A stretch of DNA of 64,000 nt, from assembly GCF_020497125.1 (NCBI RefSeq), contig NC_059075.1, positions 39,716,003 to 39,780,002 of the forward strand, given 5' to 3'. How positions within the stretch are numbered: the first letter of the stretch is position 1; each line of letters opens with the position of its first letter. Under the pieces are notes generated by a model. That model worked only from the letters and a program-made list of their open reading frames with translations. It did not search any database and was not told where the DNA came from. The translations under genes and the position numbers were made by a program. The DNA comes from Mauremys mutica (lineage: Eukaryota; Chordata; Testudines; Geoemydidae). This document shows positions 1-10,799 of this stretch, piece by piece.

Positions 1-585
1 AGGGCTTTGTCAAGATGGGCCTTAAAAACCACTAAGGATGGAGATTCCACCACCTTCCTAGCTAACCCATTCCAGTGCTTCACCACCCTCCTAGTGAAAT
101 AGTTTTTCCTAATATCCAACCTAGACCTCCCCCACTGCAACTTGAGACCATTGCTCCTTGTTCTGTCATCTGTCATCACTGAGAACAGCCGAGCTCCATC
201 CTCTTTGGAATCCCCCTTCAGATAGTTGAAGGCGGCTATCAAATCCCCCCTCACTCTTCTCTTCTGAAGACTAAATAAGCCCAGTTCCCTCACTCTCGCC
301 TCATAAGTCACGTGTCCCAACCCCCTAATCAGTTTCTTTGCCCTCTGCTGGAATCTCTCCAATTTGTCCACATCTTTCTGCAGTGGGGGCCCCAAAACTG
401 GATGCAATACTCCAGATGTGGCCTCACCAGTGCCAAATAGAGGGGAATAATCACTTCCCTCGATCTTCTGGCAATGCTCCTATTAATGCAGCCCAATATG
501 CCATTAGCCTTCTTGACAACAAGGGCACACTGTTGACTCATATCCAGCTTCTCGTCCGCTGTAATCCTTCATCTCCTTTTCAGAA
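1..585 (-). mobile_element. CR1 LINE fragment, truncated by window edge
   Basis: On the minus strand this stretch encodes the end of a CR1-type reverse transcriptase. A frame at 329-541 contains the family-typical run [13 protein letters not shown] preceded by an [21 protein letters not shown] segment, which lies after the catalytic core in CR1 ORF2. The part below position 330 reads, in antisense, like the post-RT tail (lysine-poor, frame-broken). The 3' end of the element lies outside the window and the 5' side fades out around 545-585. The frame is short and interrupted, so this is a dead copy. Assignment to the CR1 clade rests on recognisable peptides; the exact subfamily cannot be given. 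Confidence 0.85.
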
Positions 586-1389
586 TCAGGTCCACTGTGC
601 TGGGGCACTTGAGTCTGCACTGAAGGCCAGCAACTGAGCCACCAGCATCAGTTCCTGCAGCACCAGGGTTTACCTCAAAGATCTTGATCTTCCACTGAAA
701 TTCTGAACCAGCTCAACACTGTTTATAGTTTGTGTAATCTAAGGAGAACACAGCTCAAGACAGCCTGGTCACAGACTGTTTAACAGGGCTACAGTACACA
801 GCCTTCAGTTCTAAATGCCTTGCTTGAAAGGAGTCATAATGAACTCTGAATGCTCAGCTCCTAGCCTACTAGTCCCATTGTGCACTCAAACTTTCAGAGT
901 GAGGGCTGGGCTATTCATAACTTGCATTAAAGTGATTACATCAGTTTTTATTCACACACACTTTAGCGATTTCAGTGCAAGTCTCTGTGTGAACACTTAC
1001 TGTTATTTGGGAATAAAAAATGTCCTATTGCAATTTTAAGTCTTTTTGCCACTCACTGCTATGAATTACAATTACAACCAACTCAGCTACTGCAGTGCAA
1101 CTTCATGCAGACCTGCCCTGAGTTACTGCACTACGTCTCTTCTGCCCTCCCCTATTTTTCCCTTCCTCTTCAGAAACCTATACATTGCCAAACACACAAG
1201 TGCAGTCCATGGAGAGGAGAGGTCTGCATTCCATGACAGGCAACAGGTACCAAGCTGGAGAAAATCCTCTTGCCTTCCCCACAAACTCCTCAGTCTGCTC
1301 AACTGATTATATACAGGTCCTCTTCAGGTGGAATGGTGAGTTTCAGTTTCTAAATGGATTTAAGGACTAGCCCCTTTTTGGAGTACACT
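586..1389. other. Unassigned intergenic sequence
   Basis: No recognisable gene, RNA or repeat is seen. Several short open frames (for example 815-1039 and 1046-1306) lack any domain and look like chance frames in AT-balanced DNA. Confidence 0.5.
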
Positions 1390-2150
1390 GAAGTAATCTA
1401 GTGGTGACAAAATCATAGATCATTTTAGCAAGGGCTGTATCTGACAGAACAGGTCACAACCTCCTGACCAGACACATGGAAAATTAAGCAGTCCTGGTCA
1501 CTACTTCTATTTGGTTAGGTAAAAGGAGCTGAGAATCTAACCCTATCCATAAGTGGCAAGCTTTGTAACAAATGAGGATCAAACCAGGGGAAGTGATATA
1601 ACATCCGCCAAATCATCCGGTTACTTCCCCCAACCAACCATAGCATTATCTAGATTGAGTCTCAGCAAACTCGCTCTCATCCATTCTGCAATCTCACCAG
1701 ACACTAGAAAAGATGCTCCTTTGCACTCTCTGGCCTAGAGAAAATGCTGAGAGCCCTTTGGCTTAGATTTTCTCTCTAACTCTCCTAGAAGTCTTACATA
1801 CACATTGACTAAGCAGTGATACAACAGAATATTGTGGTACTCCACATTAGAGAGCCACTGGGGCAGAATAGCATCTGTCCACTTTTGCCCTCTGAAATGT
1901 CTTGGTGAGAAAGGAGCAAAGCCACCAAGGAGCAGCCTTATCCACTCTTATCAGAGAGTACTCCAAGGAACTGAAAGCAAAATATATGGATAGCTGTTGA
2001 GTCAAAGGGATTTAAGCACCCAACCCACACCAACGTTGTTGGATAATATTCACTGCATTTCCCACCGCTCTCAAAGACACACAGAGAAATTCTTCAGAAA
2101 CAGCCAGTAATAGACTAAAGATTTGATATAGAATAGTTAAAAGTCAAACA
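1390..2150 (-). mobile_element. Ancient LINE remnant (L2/L3-like)
   Basis: The block 1390-2000 resembles, in antisense, an old amniote LINE reverse-transcriptase region seen in many reptile genomes, with phrases such as 'sagtgataYaacagaat' and 'ctgtccacttttgccctctg'. No intact frame survives. Clade assignment comes from memory of that repeat and is not checked. It could be any old CR1-superfamily element. Confidence 0.45.
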
Positions 2151-2248
2151 GTCACTGGATACACTTCAAACAGTGGCTTTCAATCTATGGGCTATTATTG
2201 GCCTGCAGTGCTACTTCTATTTCAAGGGAAAGGAAGGATGCCTGTAAG

Positions 2249-2775
2249 GTTAAGTAAGGCAGTGGGGACTCGGGAGATCTGCGTTCTGCCAAACATTCAC
2301 TGTATGACCTTGGGGAAAACACAATTTCTCCCCTGACGTTCCTCAGTCTATTAAAATGGGACAATATCATCTACTTTATAGGATAAGGGGCTAAATTCAT
2401 GGGTGGCAGGTGTCATAGGTCAGGAGAGGCTAAGCCTCCCCAAACAGCCCGGTGTGGCCACGCCCATGCTCTGTCCCGAGGCCCTGCTCCCGCCTCCTGC
2501 TCTTCCTCCATGGCCCCGCCCATGCTGCTTCTCTTCCTGCTATTGCTCAGCCTCTCCCCTGAAGGCAGCTGGGGTTGGGGTGGGACTTGAGGCAGCAGGG
2601 GCAGGACTCCTCTAGCCATGGTGGGGAGCTCAGGGCTCTGGCAGAAGGAGGGTGGAAGAGGCAGGGCCAAGGGCTAGCTTCCCTGAATGGGCTAAATTCA
2701 TTAATGTTTGTGAGGCACTTGGATACTATGCTGATGGACACCATAGCGAAGCCTGTCATAACTGTAAAACAAGGC
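2249..2775 (+). repeat. MIR-like SINE, split by an insertion
   Basis: The left piece (about 2249-2400) has the CORE/MIR order: an 'aagtaaggcagtgggga' head, then a 'tatgaccttggg' block, then 'cctcagtctattaaaatggg'. The right piece resumes at 2702 with 'taatgtttgtgaggcacttgg', the usual 3' region. The two halves are separated by the 2401-2688 insertion, which duplicated 13 bases of the MIR at the join. Confidence 0.7.
2401..2688. mobile_element. 288-bp GC-rich insertion with 13-bp target duplication
   Basis: The insertion is flanked by direct copies of GGGCTAAATTCAT at 2388-2400 and 2689-2701. A perfect 13-bp duplication of this length suggests LINE-type target-primed insertion, so it is probably a SINE or a processed fragment. 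The body is GC-rich with purine and pyrimidine tracts and has no obvious A-tail or tRNA head. Short frames at 2399-2670 on both strands are compositional. I do not know the family. Confidence 0.65.
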
Positions 2776-3738
2776 AAAAAACACATGCAATTGAAACATA
2801 AGCCCTCCCCCCCAATTCTGAAAGTTTCAGTTCATGCATCGATTTGAGCAGTGATCCTTCCTGCAGGCCTCTGCCTGTTTAGATTGCTGAGCAAAACTAA
2901 AGTCTGTTGACAAGTCAGGTTATTCTTTGTAAATGTAGGTCAAATCAAACGTGTGGATGACACCAAAATTGCAGGGAGTAGCAAAAACGCAAGGAGACAG
3001 AACCAAACTGCAAGGTAGCCTGGACAGATTCGTGCAGTGGGGGTGTCAAGCATGTCTTGTCTAAGTTACATCCCCCTTTGGATTTTCTGCCCCTCTGATT
3101 TATCATCCACAGCAAATCTGACGGTGGTTGAATTTATATCAAAGAAACACCTAACAGAACCTAAGACAAAAAGTTCTTGCTCAGTAACCCAAAGAAGCAG
3201 AGGCTGGTATGTATGTGTGGCTTGAGGAGGTGGGTTGGGAAGCAGAGCTCCAGCAAACCCATATGGGGGAAGCTTTGCTTCAAGATTAAATGTGCAATGG
3301 AAACTTTCTATGACCACAGGATAGCTTTGATTCAGTTGTGTATGCTGTGACAGAGGCAACCCCTTGGAATGTTTGGAAGCACACCCTGCACCACCAGCAG
3401 TCCACAACCCTCAGTTTGAGAGCTATTGTTCTGTATGAGCTGGGTTCCAGAGACAGGAAGGCAAGCAACAGAGATTCTCCATTTTGACAATTCATGGAGC
3501 CAAATGCATTTCCTGTGTAACACTACTGAGACATACATAGAAAGAGCCAAAAGAAAGTAAGGATTTATTTTTGCTGGCGTACATGGCTTGGTCTTATTTT
3601 CATTTTCCCATACTACAACAAGCTACATGGTGAACATATTCACCTGGATCTAGTGGAGGTGAGATACAATACGGTTCTTTTCAGCCCATTCCATGCTCCC
3701 CACAACAGTCAAAAATCACACTCTTTCCTTCTACCTTC
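2776..3738. other. Unassigned intergenic sequence
   Basis: There is nothing I can name. Open frames such as 3066-3407 (minus) have no recognisable domain. Confidence 0.45.
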
Positions 3739-3746
3739 CTCTAGAG

Positions 3747-4522
3747 CAGAGGTGGGCAAACTACGGCCTGTGGGCCACATCCGGCCTGCGGGACCATCCT
3801 GCCCGGCAGGCTTGCCCCCGGCCCCTCCCGGGCTGTCCCCTTCCCCCGCAGCCTCAGCTTGCTCGCTCCACTGCCAGCGCAATGCTCTGGGCGGTGGGGC
3901 TGTGAGCTCCTGGGGCAGCGCAGCTGCAGAGCCCGGCCTGACCCAGTGCTCTGTGCTGCGTAGTGGCGGCAGCACGGCTATAGCACCGCCAGCTACCAGT
4001 GCTCCAGGTAGCATGGTAAGGGGGCAGGAAGCGGGGGGGTTGGATAGAGGGGCAGGGGAGTTCAGGGTGCTGGTCAGGGGGCGGGGGTGTGGATAGGGGT
4101 CGGGGTGGACACAGGGGGTTGAATGGGAGCAGGTGTCCCAGAGGGACAGTCAGGAAGGAGGGGGGGTTGGATGGGGCGGCAGGGGGCAGTCAGGGGCAGG
4201 GGTTCCGGGGGTGGTCAGGGGAGAGGGAGAAGGGGTGGCTGGATGGGGCAGGAGTCCCGGGGGGGGGTTAGGAATGAAAGGAGGGGTTGGATGGGGTGGC
4301 AGAGGTCTGGGGGCGGTCAGGGGACAGGGAGCGAGGGTGTGTGGATGGGGCAGGAGTCCCAGGGGGGCCGTCAGGGAACGGGGTGGTTGTATGGGGCAGG
4401 AGACCTGGGATGGCAGATAGCGGGGGGGGGGGGGCGGGCCACGCCCTCCTCCCCTAACCAGCCCTCCATACAATTTACAAAACCCAATGTGGCCCTCATG
4501 CCAAAAAATTTGCCTGCCCCTG
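3747..4522. mobile_element. hAT-type non-autonomous element with G-rich minisatellite
   Basis: The left terminus is CAGAGGTGGGCAAACT and the right terminus, read inverted, is CAGGGGCAGGCAAATT, matching the CAGRG-type ends of hAT elements. The flanking 8-mers are CTCTAGAG (3739-3746) and CTCTAGGG (4523-4530), an 8-bp target duplication with one later change. The interior 4020-4420 is a degenerate tandem array of roughly 50-65 bp units built around 'gtcagggg...ggatggggcaggagtccc'. A run of 13 G occurs at 4422-4434. No transposase frame is present. Long frames within (3653-4539) are G-rich artefacts. Confidence 0.88.
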
Positions 4523-4530
4523 CTCTAGGG

Positions 4531-7321
4531 TGTATTTAAAGTTGGGAGTAATCACCTAGAAGTGTTGTGTCTTTCTGAAAATATACCCTGCTTTTACAAA
4601 GGACACTGAAAGGACATTTACAGTGCCTTACTGGTGGGAAAACACTGCCTATACTTTTTGAGGTCTATGGTTTATCAGTTACTTTGCTGCCCAGTAGATC
4701 TGGAATTAGCAGTAATTTCCCCCTTTGATTATGTTATTTTTCACAAGACCACACTTAATAGAGGACTAGGACTGAGTCCTGCTTACCTCATGGTTTAACT
4801 GCCTAGGGAAGACAATCCTATAGACCGATAACCATAGCCAGAGCAATGCACAGTCCAACATACAAAAAAAAAAGTGACAGCTTGAATTTTTGCTTTACAC
4901 TTGGATTTTCACAGTTAAAAATTGTAGCAATAATCATCACCAGGTCACATGTTAAATGTAATCAGTGACCGACTGGGTTAAGAGCCTTCGGCTTTGCCAG
5001 ACAATGATTAACTACCAGGAAATGTCCCTTACATGAAATCTGTGCAGAAAGATGGGATAGAAGCCTTACCCAACACAACCAGCTCTTTTGAGGCCCCATT
5101 CATTTTCATATACCTGTCATTCCTCTGATGACCTAAGTTAGATGCTCCTTCCAGATCAGGACAGAGGTGGTAGCAATGAGTAGTGTCAAGGGGAGAAGGG
5201 AAGAGAATCACCTTACCTGATTCAGAGGCATCCTCCACTGCGTCATGGTTATTTTACATGGGGCTGTTCAATTATAAACTTGGGCATATGGAGCATCAAC
5301 TGAACAGAAACCTACTTTATGTACTTATGTCCATGTCCCCCAACAAGGATGGGAAATGTGGGAGACAAGGCACAGAATGTCTTACCAGAATGTAGCAACC
5401 AAGGGAGAACCTGTTCAGCTGAAATAGGTGGGACAAAGAAGTTGGGATGCTTCTAGGAAGCCATGCCCATAGATATCCACAGCAAACCATCTTTATCTTA
5501 CCAAGACAGGATCCGTCTAGTCGTGTTGACGTGCCTGGAAAAACTATAGGCATTTCAACAGCCTTAAAGCTGCTGGAGAGCCTGACCACATTTTTAAATT
5601 TAAAAAAGAAAACACTCAGGCTATGTGACATGAAAGATAAATTAATTCACAGTACCACAGGCTGCATCACTTAGACGAAGGAATTTTCTAACCACCTGTT
5701 TATGAGCAAAACCCAGTCATAAAAACAGCTGTAAACAGCAGACAGGAGTGAACAACAACAACAATTTTCCATCCCTTTCCACACATATAATAGCATTTAA
5801 ATCATGTAGCATCACAGAAGAATTGTATAGAGCTGATTGTAATTGACAATAATTACCCGTATGCATTTCTCCACTACATTGTGTTGTGCTGTAAACCTGA
5901 TTGTATTAAAAGTAAACAGTGTTTTTGAAACCCCAAAGCAATAGGAAGCCAATTCCTCCCTGATCCCCTTAACTTTCTTACTCCACTCCCCACCCTCTTA
6001 AATTTCTATACATGCAGAGAAAATAACCCCCAAGAGTTTTAAAAACTTAAACACACACTTCAAACCCCAATGCAGACATTGAAATATCACAATAAAAATG
6101 GTTTAAGTTCTTTTTGGTGAAATGGGTTCAGACTCAGAGGGGAAATGAGAGATGAGTAGGTAAAGGATGTTTATGTGCTTATGGATGACACACAATTAAA
6201 CCATCTGGGACTATGCGGGTAGCCAAATATCTTACAGATACCCCTCTCACCTGAAAAGCTTTGAAAAATCTCAGGGGCTGTTGTTAGTGGATTTGATGCC
6301 CAGACGATTCTTCCCTATTGTGTATATATTGGCATCAGGAAAACATAAGGGAGGAATGAAACCGAACCATGATAAAGGTATATTTCAGAGGGGACACCCA
6401 TATAGAGAAGTGTGCAAGGACCACTTAACTACACAGTGGTGTCCTTAGCAAGATGTTGCCCTTGAATAACTGATCCTTGGATGCTTCACATCAGCCACGC
6501 ATGATCCTTGCACTTCTGGTTGGTGGGGTCTGGAGGAGAGAGCAGCTCTGCAGTCAAATGTCCCATTAGTTATATAGAGACCCAAGTGTTGGAAAATGCG
6601 TCCAGTTCAATTACACACCAATCACTTATTAAGCATGGGATTCAACACAATGTGAGACAAAGAGATAGGTGACTGAGATGGGCAACTATCCTGAACAGCA
6701 GCTAAAAGTGGGAATCTAGGCATTAAAGTTCACAGGGATAAACTGTGACCCAAATCTGGAAGTCACTGTAATGAAGTGTCACTTATTAAACATGGAAGGT
6801 GTATAATAAATAAAATAGATTAGACCCCCCGTGTCCACTCAAGAATACAAAACCTGGAACACTCCCCTATCCCCTGATCCTTCATAAAAAGAAATCCAAA
6901 TAAGAAGTGCTGAAGTGAAGTGAATCCATTTTTTTTTCAGCTGAAAGCAAAATGATTAGCTAAAACACTTTTGAAAAACCTTAGCCCTAAAAAAAATCCC
7001 TAAAGCCCAACAGATGATCCCCAGGTAACTAGATTCCAATTAGCTGTCACTACTTGCAATTAAGTGCAATACCTTGACTTTACTAGAGGCATGAGGGGGG
7101 AGTATGGAAGTTTTTAGAGGTATGTGATCAGAGTTGTATACTGCCTATGGGTAAAAATAATTTATTGGGTGGGTTTTTTTTAATCTGCCTGCTGTCCTGG
7201 GTTCCATGATCTCTCTGCATTGCTTTACCCTGAGCCCATTAGTGTATCTTAGTACCTTTCGGGGACTTATTTCAAGAGGTAACACAATACTACATAGTAA
7301 TCTCCCCTCCCACCAATGAAA
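4531..7321. other. Unassigned intergenic sequence
   Basis: About 2.8 kb of AT-rich, mostly single-copy-looking sequence with no gene, RNA gene or clear repeat. Short frames at 5029-5674 overlap on both strands and carry no domain. Confidence 0.5.
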
Positions 7322-7437
7322 TAGTTTATTGGGTTGCAGCAGGGATGCCCCAGATCCCTAAATGGCCCCCTCAAAGATTGAACTCACAACCCTGGCTTTA
7401 ACAGGCCAATGCTCAAACCACTAAGTTATCCCTCCCC
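7322..7437 (-). repeat. tRNA-derived SINE, head portion
   Basis: Read on the minus strand it begins near 7437 with a tRNA-like head: 'ataacttagtggtttgagca' (A-box region), then 'ggttgtgagttcaat' (B-box region), then 'gagggggccatttaggga'. The same downstream phrase recurs at 42152-42172 in another copy. The tail after 'ggggca' is missing or replaced. Confidence 0.8.
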
Positions 7438-8034
7438 CTGCAAGACATGTTGTGTGTGGACACAAGACAGTTTCTGCCAAAAATCAGAAAAGTTATACTA
7501 CTGCAACTTTCCTATGTGCTCACATTCTCCAGTGTCGTCAAAGTTTGTCCTCCAAGACAAATTCACGACCTACCATCCTATACACACCTTTACAGAATGT
7601 TGTTGCTTTTGAGGAAAAGTCACATTCCCCATGTGCTAATGTACATGTCACAACTAAGAACTGCCTGCACTCTATATGTATTTTGGTTCACTTTTAATGT
7701 GAAATATCAAAATCAGGGCTGTCTAGCCAACACTGAGACTGGGGCAGACCTAAATTTATCATCAGACAGTGTGATAACTCTACTGTGCTCCTCACTTACT
7801 GCATGAACTAGGGTTCATGAAATGAGCTAAATCAGATGCATTGTAGTCCCTGCTGTCAAAGTAGATGTTTTCAGGGTAGGGTTTCTGTGTCTTTGTTTTA
7901 AACAATAGTCAGTTTGCACACCTACTGCACTGTCTATTCAGGAATCTCAGAAGGTTACACAAAGAAACCTACACAAAACCATTTGAAGATAGGTGTTCCT
8001 TCCATTTAATTGCTGGAAAAGTGAACAAGAGATG
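7438..8034. other. Unassigned intergenic sequence
   Basis: The overlapping frames at 7409-7806 have no recognisable domain and compete in three phases; they are most likely chance frames. Confidence 0.5.
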
Positions 8035-8240
8035 TTAACAGACAAATTTTCAAATGTGGCCCCAAATTTTGGATGGCTGGAATTCGGGGTGCCTGTCTTG
8101 AAATGAAAAGAGCTTGAACTTCAGAGGTGATGAGCATCTGCAGCTTCCCTTGACTTAACTCAAGTTCTGGGTGCTCAGTACCTCTGAAAAACACACCCTT
8201 GAGGTTTAAAATTGGGACATACAAAATTAGAGGCCACTTC
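8035..8240 (-). repeat. Interspersed repeat, 'gtgctcagtacctctgaaa' family
   Basis: Contains 'caaattttcaaatgtggcc' and 'gggtgctcagtacctctga'. The same core occurs near 30990-31135 and 57865-57965. The related phrase on each side is partly self-complementary, so this may be a small inverted-repeat DNA element. I do not know its formal name. Confidence 0.5.
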
Positions 8241-8261
8241 TCATAATCATGGCCAAACTGT

Positions 8262-8365
8262 TCAAAGTCACTCACAGCAAGTCAGTGGTCGAGAATGGAT
8301 TTAAAACCAAGGAGTTCTGACTCCCACTCTCCTACTCTAACTACTAGATGAAAGCCCTCCCTCAG
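8262..8365 (-). repeat. MIR-like SINE 5' fragment
   Basis: Antisense of a MIR-like head: 'ggagttctgactcccactct' followed by 'ctactctaactactagatga'. Only the promoter-proximal third is recognisable. Confidence 0.55.
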
Positions 8366-9784
8366 AACTAAAACCATATAAGAAATAAAAACCTAAACAA
8401 ATCTACTTTTTTCAGAATTCCTTAGCAATGATTTTATACAAAAATTTATTTTTTAAATGAAATGTAAAATATAATCAAATATATTGGGTAGGCTGGTGGT
8501 TTGGGGGCAGCATCTCATGCTACCACTAGACCTTGTGTACTTCCAGCTTTTGCAGATGTATGTAGATGTCAAGATGTGAAAATATGGAGCCAAAACCACC
8601 GCAGTATAAGACCAATGTTGTCCCAGGGAGGAGCTTTACTCACTGTCTCTTCTAACTGCAGTGGAAAAGAGGAATGTGCAGATCTATGCTCTGCATATAA
8701 AAGATAAGATGCAGGATTTCAAGCTGGCAAAAATTCAAGGAGGGTCTGAGACAGGGTACGTTGTCCACTTTGTAGGGAGTGTGTTGCTATATTTGGGGGT
8801 TTTAAAATTAGAACCATAGATATGGGTCATATTAAAATGTATTAATGGGTGGTGGCTGGAAGAAGGCCTCTGGGATACAGGAGCAACATGAAGGTAATTT
8901 GGGGAATTTTAGCTATGAGTTTCCAGGTTGCAAACATTTGTCTTTTCATATATTTCACCTTCCCTTAGAGTATCCTAGCTATAGACAAACAAACTCTATC
9001 GGAAAATAGAGGAAATAAGAGGATTGTAGGAGATATAAGTGATATGTCTTTATGAACTTAATTATATTTGAATCCCCATTATTTGTCTAATTTAGAATGC
9101 AACTGCATTTAGAAAGCGTTGAGATAATGCTTTTCCCAATGTGTTCTGAAAACACAACGTAAAGTCCAAACTCACCCCTTTCCTGGGACTTAGCTACATT
9201 GACCAAGAAATCAACAATAGGGACACAAAATTTTGCTCCAATTCTTTTCCTAGGGTTCCCACTTCAGGACTGCTCTGCCTTACTTTAGCTCCATTCTCTC
9301 AAGGGAAAGCAAGCCACCTGCCTCAATGAATCAGCAGAATACCTGTAACTATTTTCCAGTAGGATCAATGCCAGCTAACAGGGTTGGGATGGTGTGTTTC
9401 AAGCTAACATTGACATTATGTTACAGGCTTTTCCTCTATATGATGGGCACAAATTATTAAAATGCTAACAATCTGGACAGATACATCTTTCTTCATAGGA
9501 ACAGAATGTTTCCTGACTTGATCTGCTTTACAAACAACAAGTTACACAATTGGACAGGCCATCAATCCATGCAGAAGTATGGCAGTATTCGTCACAGTGT
9601 TCGTCAATCGTGTATTACTCAGAACACTTCAGGGGGCACTACATAAAGAGGAACTGAAATGCTTTGAAGAAAAGTAACAAAAAATTAGATCTTACCTCAT
9701 TAAAGCATATGTGGGCTTCAACATTATAATATATATATTAAAACAAAAAGGGTTCCAATTAATTTCCTCCTCCACTTATTTACC
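8366..9784. other. Unassigned intergenic sequence
   Basis: AT-rich sequence. Apart from a tandem TA stretch near 9728-9740 I see no gene, RNA or recognisable repeat. Confidence 0.5.
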
Positions 9785-9988
9785 AAGAACCAAAATGTAT
9801 TCATAGTACTTTGCACTCTGTAGACCATCTTGCAGCATTTCACATGCCTTAATGACAGCTATTATCATCATTCTTATGCACAATAGGGAAACTGAGATAC
9901 AGAGAATATCTGTGACCTAGCTGAGGCTATAAAGAACCAAGAAAACAGATATGAGTAGACCTGACTCCTGATCTCTTACTCTAACTAT
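9785..9988 (-). repeat. MIR-like SINE
   Basis: Antisense MIR order is clear: 'attatcatcattcttatgca', 'gggaaactgagatacagaga', then 'gacctgactcctgatctctt'. Its 5' end was the target of the hAT element at 9997. Confidence 0.75.
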
Positions 9989-9996
9989 TAGACAAC

Positions 9997-10316
9997 CAGG
10001 GCCGGCTCTACTGTTTTCGCTGCCCCAAGCAGCGCACCGAATTGCCGCCGCGGACGGCGGGGGCAGTCCATGTGCTGTTAGGGTGGCTTGCACGTTTCCG
10101 CGGCGGCTGCAATTCGGCGGCAGCTTCTGTCTTCAGACGGAAGACAGAAGCTGCACTGCCGCGGACAGCTGAACATAGAAGTTGCTGCAGAATTGCTGCC
10201 GCTGAGGAAACGCACGAGTGGCCCTAATGGCACACAGACTGCTCCCGCCGTCTGCGGCGGCAATTCGGTGCACTGCTTGGGGGCAAAAACACAGGGACTG
10301 CCTGGAGCCGGCCCTG
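9997..10316. mobile_element. Palindromic hAT MITE, 320 bp, perfect 8-bp duplication
   Basis: Termini are CAGGGCCGGCTC and its exact complement GAGCCGGCCCTG. The flanks are perfect copies of TAGACAAC at 9989-9996 and 10317-10324. The element is close to a full-length inverted repeat. At its centre CAGCTTCTGTCTTC (10121-10134) pairs with GAAGACAGAAGCTG (10140-10153) across a 5-base loop. The interior is GC-rich and CpG-rich. No transposase is encoded, and the frames at 10042-10486 are artefacts of the palindrome. It lies in the 5' end of a MIR copy. Confidence 0.95.
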
Positions 10317-10324
10317 TAGACAAC

Positions 10325-10799
10325 TCTTTGTCAAGTGTGGATTCTATGTTTCTTCAGAAAGAGTGGACGACGTTACAGCTACCTAAAATCTACTTTGGGT
10401 GTTGGTTTTATCTGCTTTTTCAGGAAACACACAGTAACCCAAGGGCCATCAAACAGATCTTGGCTGGCAAAAGACTTTTCAGTTAATTTGTAAGATTGCC
10501 TGGGCTGTGGAGCAGCACAACTAGGAAGTTTACTACAGTACTTGCATAGCTTTACAAAGAGACTGAATGAGTATAGTATAGTAGAAAGACACAGCACCTA
10601 ATTTTCAACTTTTCCACTCTCCAAGTGGGGAGGGAAAGAGGTGGTCTGCCAGAGAGGTGCAAAGAGGCCTTTTTATAATTAAGAAGCAGGCCCAGAGAAT
10701 GGTAAGTGATAATTAGGGTTAACTAGAGCCAAACAAAATATCGGTTTTCACAAACTGTTTGAATGCTGAGAAGGAGGGAGCTTGGTGTTTGCTAATGAG
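10325..10799. other. Unassigned intergenic sequence
   Basis: No gene or known repeat recognised between the hAT MITE and the L2-like LINE. Confidence 0.45.

Noticed and set aside
3653..4539. Overlapping long frames on both strands (95-147 aa)
   Set aside because: They lie inside a hAT element with a G-rich minisatellite; composition alone explains the open frames.
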